The notes under the pieces were generated by a model. It was not told the DNA's origin. It made no database searches and saw only the letters and a program-made list of their open reading frames with translations. The translations under genes and the position numbers were made by a program. DNA of 64,000 nucleotides. It comes from Pseudorasbora parva (taxonomy: Eukaryota > Chordata > Actinopteri > Cypriniformes > Gobionidae). Below, in pieces: positions 61,031 to 64,000 of this stretch (positions are counted from its first letter, which is position 1; the number at the start of each line of letters is the position of its first letter). Where the stretch lies: assembly GCF_024679245.1 (NCBI RefSeq), contig NC_090177.1:23137950-23201949 (forward strand), written 5' to 3'.

Positions 61031-62099
61031 ATGAAGTTCTGCTCATTATGAGCATGTGTTGCAGTTGGAGTCACGATCATGACGCTTTAAATGCTCAAAC
61101 TCTTTGATGACAAGTGGAGTCTGATTGGTTAAGGAAAAGATATCTTTTCTCTATGTTATTGTTACAGCTGCGGACTGCACTATTCTCATAGAACTAGAAT
61201 GATTAAAACTTAATAGGGAATAAGAAACTTTGCTTTGCATAGAGTTCCTACAAACATCTGTCAGCGGAGAGCACCCAGCCTTATACTGTTATCAGACTGA
61301 GAAGCCAACTTTCACCCGAGGATGTGGATATTCTTTTTTTTCCCCCTCAACATGAACATGTGAAACAACATAAACATGATATGCTGACTCGAGTGTATGT
61401 ACTGCACTGTAACTGGTCACAGTCTGCTTTATTAGCGTTTTTTTCCCCTTTTCACTCTGCTTCAGCTTTAATCCTTCTATATTTAATGCTGTATATTTTT
61501 TCGGTTTACACACATTGTTTTTTAACTAAAATAAAATCTCAAAATATAAATGCAAGCTTGTTGTGTGTATATTTGCGAATTATAAGATAGATGTTTTTTT
61601 TTTTAAATCATTCTCTTTAAACTTCATTTAAATAAACGATTATTCAAATATTCGTTTTTTATGAGCCCAAATATTCAAATACCAAAAATAAAAAATGCCA
61701 ATCCCATATAAAAAAGTTAAAATAAAAACTGCCTTACGTTTGGTATTAACGGGCCTTTACAATTGTGATTGTCAATCCATTCATCCCAGACAACCCTCTC
61801 TGCTGATAAAATCTGAGAGCTGCTCAACATCATCATAAATCTCCTTCCCTATTATGTTGAAATATGAAAATGACAGGCGTCGTGTTCAAGGAAACAAAAT
61901 TGCAAAGTTGGGAAGTAGCTGATTTGAGTGCTGCTTTTGCAATGAGAAGGATGTGCTGGGCTTTAACCTGTTTTCAATAGCTGAGCCAAGCCTATACGTA
62001 CACAAAATACAATAGGCCGTCGCCTTTAGGGGTGAAAAATGAGCACAGCTGTGAGTCAGTGTGACACTGATTTTGTTCAACAGTTTACATAGCTGCTCT
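61031..62099. other. Mixed non-coding DNA
   Basis: 61560-61740 is AT-rich with repeated ATTCAAATA words. The rest shows nothing firm. Confidence 0.33.
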
Positions 62100-62560
62100 G
62101 TGATACCCTTGAGAGTACTCTCATGCCCTTTGGCCGGCAGAGAATGATTACTAATAGCTTTCTCCTACACTGTTAAGACTCCCACACACTCTTTTTGTAG
62201 CATGACGCTGAAATAACAAGATCATCAGAGAATAGCAAATTGAGAGTTATTCTATCTGCTTGCAAGTTTTAGACAACACAACTATGTGCACGAATAAAGC
62301 AACAAACCAGTACCTGTGGTGATGTCAGTGTTATACATTCTTCATTAAAAGGCATCATTGTGGGGTTTGTTAAATGGCTGACATCAGCTTTGATGCCAGC
62401 GTAAGACCAAATGCTCATGTGATAATCCCAGCTTGTTTGATTCTCTTTTACTTTCTCTCAGCCTGCTAGATAAGCACATAACCCGAGGCAGATGGTGCTG
62501 AAAATCACTGTTAAGGAGCAACCATAAAGCTAAGCCATTGTGCTTTTAGATAAGTCTATT
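62100..62560. promoter_or_regulatory. Candidate conserved non-coding element
   Basis: Non-repetitive block with GAGAATGATTACTAATAGC, GGTTTGTTAAATGGCTGACA and GTGATAATCCCAGC (OTX-like TAATCC). No coding frame. Confidence 0.3.
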
Positions 62561-62815
62561 TGTGAGAAGAATGTAATTTGATGACAGAATTCTGAAAAAA
62601 GAAAAAAATTGCCAACTATGGCTCAATTGCATCTCTAGAGCAAGATCACAAAGTATCACTACAAACAATAGTTCAGATAACAAGCACGGATCAACAATAA
62701 GGATTTTTCCTGCTGGTCCAGTCGCTCAGATTTTCACTGGCCCACAGAAATAAAAATCTGCTTCATTAATTGAATATAATGTATATTATTACAACAATAT
62801 ATTATTTTATAATAT
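62561..62815. other. AT-rich spacer
   Basis: Nothing identified. Confidence 0.3.
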
Positions 62816-63291
62816 TTAAAGGGTTCTGTCAAACCCATAAGACCTTCGTTCATCTTCAGAACAAAAATTATATATTTTTGATGAAATCCGAGAGCTTTTT
62901 GAACCCTCACAGACTGCTTCATAACCACTTTCAAGGCCCAGAAAGGTTGTAAAGACATCGTTAAAATAGTCCATGTCACTCCAGTGGTTCAACCTTAATG
63001 TTATTATATGAGACTTCTGTGTCAGTCTCCGACGCCATTCACGTTAGTGCAGCGCTTCCGTGTTTTACCTCAGAATGCCGGATCACTATTGGCCGACACT
63101 GCTCACATGAGCACCACGACGCATGCGTGTGCTACTGACGCAGGGACTGGCCAATAATGAGCCTGTATTTACAAGGACTATTTTAACAATGTCCACTTTT
63201 CTGGGTTCGGAACGACATGAGGGGGAGTAATTCAGAATTACAGAATGTTATAAAGACAGAATGTTCTTTTTTGTGTGAACTAACCCTTTAA
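62816..63291. mobile_element. TTAA-flanked element (GTGTGAACTAACCC family)
   Basis: TTAAAGGGTTCTGTCAAACC at 62816, decayed but collinear, and GTGTGAACTAACCCTTTAA ending at 63291. The interior CCATAAGACCTTCGTTCATC and TTGATGAAATCCGAGAGC match from memory a common cyprinid family. It is related to the copy at 59188. Confidence 0.72.
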
Positions 63292-64000
63292 GGAACTTTA
63301 AACTCATATTCCTCTAGAATGTAAGTCCATTCATTCATAAAAAATATTTTGTAGGAAAACAACAATATACAATGAAACATTTGCAAAACATTCTTCTGGT
63401 GTCTTTAAGATTATCACAACAATAAAATATTTACAATTTTGACAAACCTTACAGTTAGCCAGTTAGAAAACGGTGTAACCAGCTAGAATCTCAGAAATCA
63501 GCAGAACATGCAACAATGCCGAACACACAGAACACCAAACATTTGAGTTTGCAAAGCATAAAATTAGATGTACAAGCTCAGTGGATGTAAATTCATTTAA
63601 AACAACACTGGCCCAAAAGGGCAAGTGACAGTTCTGTAAACTGGCCCAAAACCCTCTCACACTGGCCTCGGTCCAGCTATCCTTATTGAGCCCTGACAAG
63701 CAGGAAAATAACATGTATACTAAGTGAAGGAGCATAAAATAACAGTTTTGAACATTAAATCATTTTAGCAAAGTAGAACAGATTGGTTGAGTACAGTATG
63801 GTTGATTATCTAACGCACTGGAGAAAAATGAACACAAAAAATACACTTCTGCCTCCTCCAATCACAAGCTGTTGAGAGTGCCATTTGGTCTTAGTGCAAC
63901 ACAGTGGCAGGTGGCCGTACAATTCAGCCTGTGTTTACTGCATGCTGAATGGACAAGAAAACAATGTGCCGATTATGATCATATTCAGTTTATTTCCAAT
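63292..64000. other. Non-coding right edge
   Basis: AT-rich to about 63460, then moderately complex. A 90-codon minus-strand frame (63463-63735) has no recognisable domain. No feature is called. Confidence 0.33.

Overview
The window looks like gene-poor genomic DNA from a ray-finned fish, most likely a cyprinid. I see no multi-exon protein gene and no long cellular ORF. The only recognisable protein-coding remains are two broken Tc1-like transposases. Cyprinid origin is inferred from the repeats: many short non-autonomous DNA transposons with TTAA target sites, several hAT-like elements with 8-bp target-site duplications (TSDs), Tc1-like elements, a fish L2-type LINE tail, and very long CA, CT, TA, GATA/GACA and ATAA microsatellites. 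Family recognition is from memory and was not checked against a database. The TSDs and terminal inverted repeats (TIRs) were read directly from the sequence.

Layout. The left end (about 2.06-2.5 kb) holds a CG-rich block that could be a non-coding first exon of a minus-strand gene with a strong splice donor. If so, most of the window is its upstream desert. Non-repetitive, higher-complexity stretches resembling vertebrate conserved non-coding elements lie at about 3.0-3.2, 4.4-5.3, 6.9-7.3, 9.9-10.4, 14.6-15.3, 18.7-19.7, 21.1-21.7, 23.1-23.7, 24.8-25.6, 32.4-33.2, 35.4-36.8, 40.8-41.5, 42.5-42.9, 43.3-44.2, 46.4-47.0, 48.1-49.2, 60.5-61.0 and 62.1-62.6 kb. These calls rest on composition and motif texture only.

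The transposons are heavily nested. At 8.56-9.80 kb a hAT-like element (TSD GTGTAAAC) contains a TTAA element and a member of a 9-bp-TSD family. At 28.15-31.35 kb a TTAA element contains a hAT-like element (TSD CTTTAATG) and a second TTAA element, which itself carries a solo LTR (TSD AATAC). At 52.35-55.82 kb a hAT-like element contains a Tc1 copy that was hit by a 9-bp-TSD element at the codon for its second catalytic Asp, plus a further element flanked by (TA)n tracts that carries a tiny TA-flanked MITE. Other clear elements are the Tc1 copy at 11.88-13.10 kb, a long hairpin element at 39.18-39.95 kb, TTAA elements at 33.64-34.39, 40.14-40.56, 59.19-59.63 and 62.82-63.29 kb, a third 9-bp-TSD copy at 37.92-38.38 kb, and an unassigned pair of long inverted arms at 44.21-45.25 kb.

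No genes act together here. The layers are, at most, one 5' gene end, a scattered set of candidate enhancers, and successive rounds of transposon insertion whose order can be read from the nesting.
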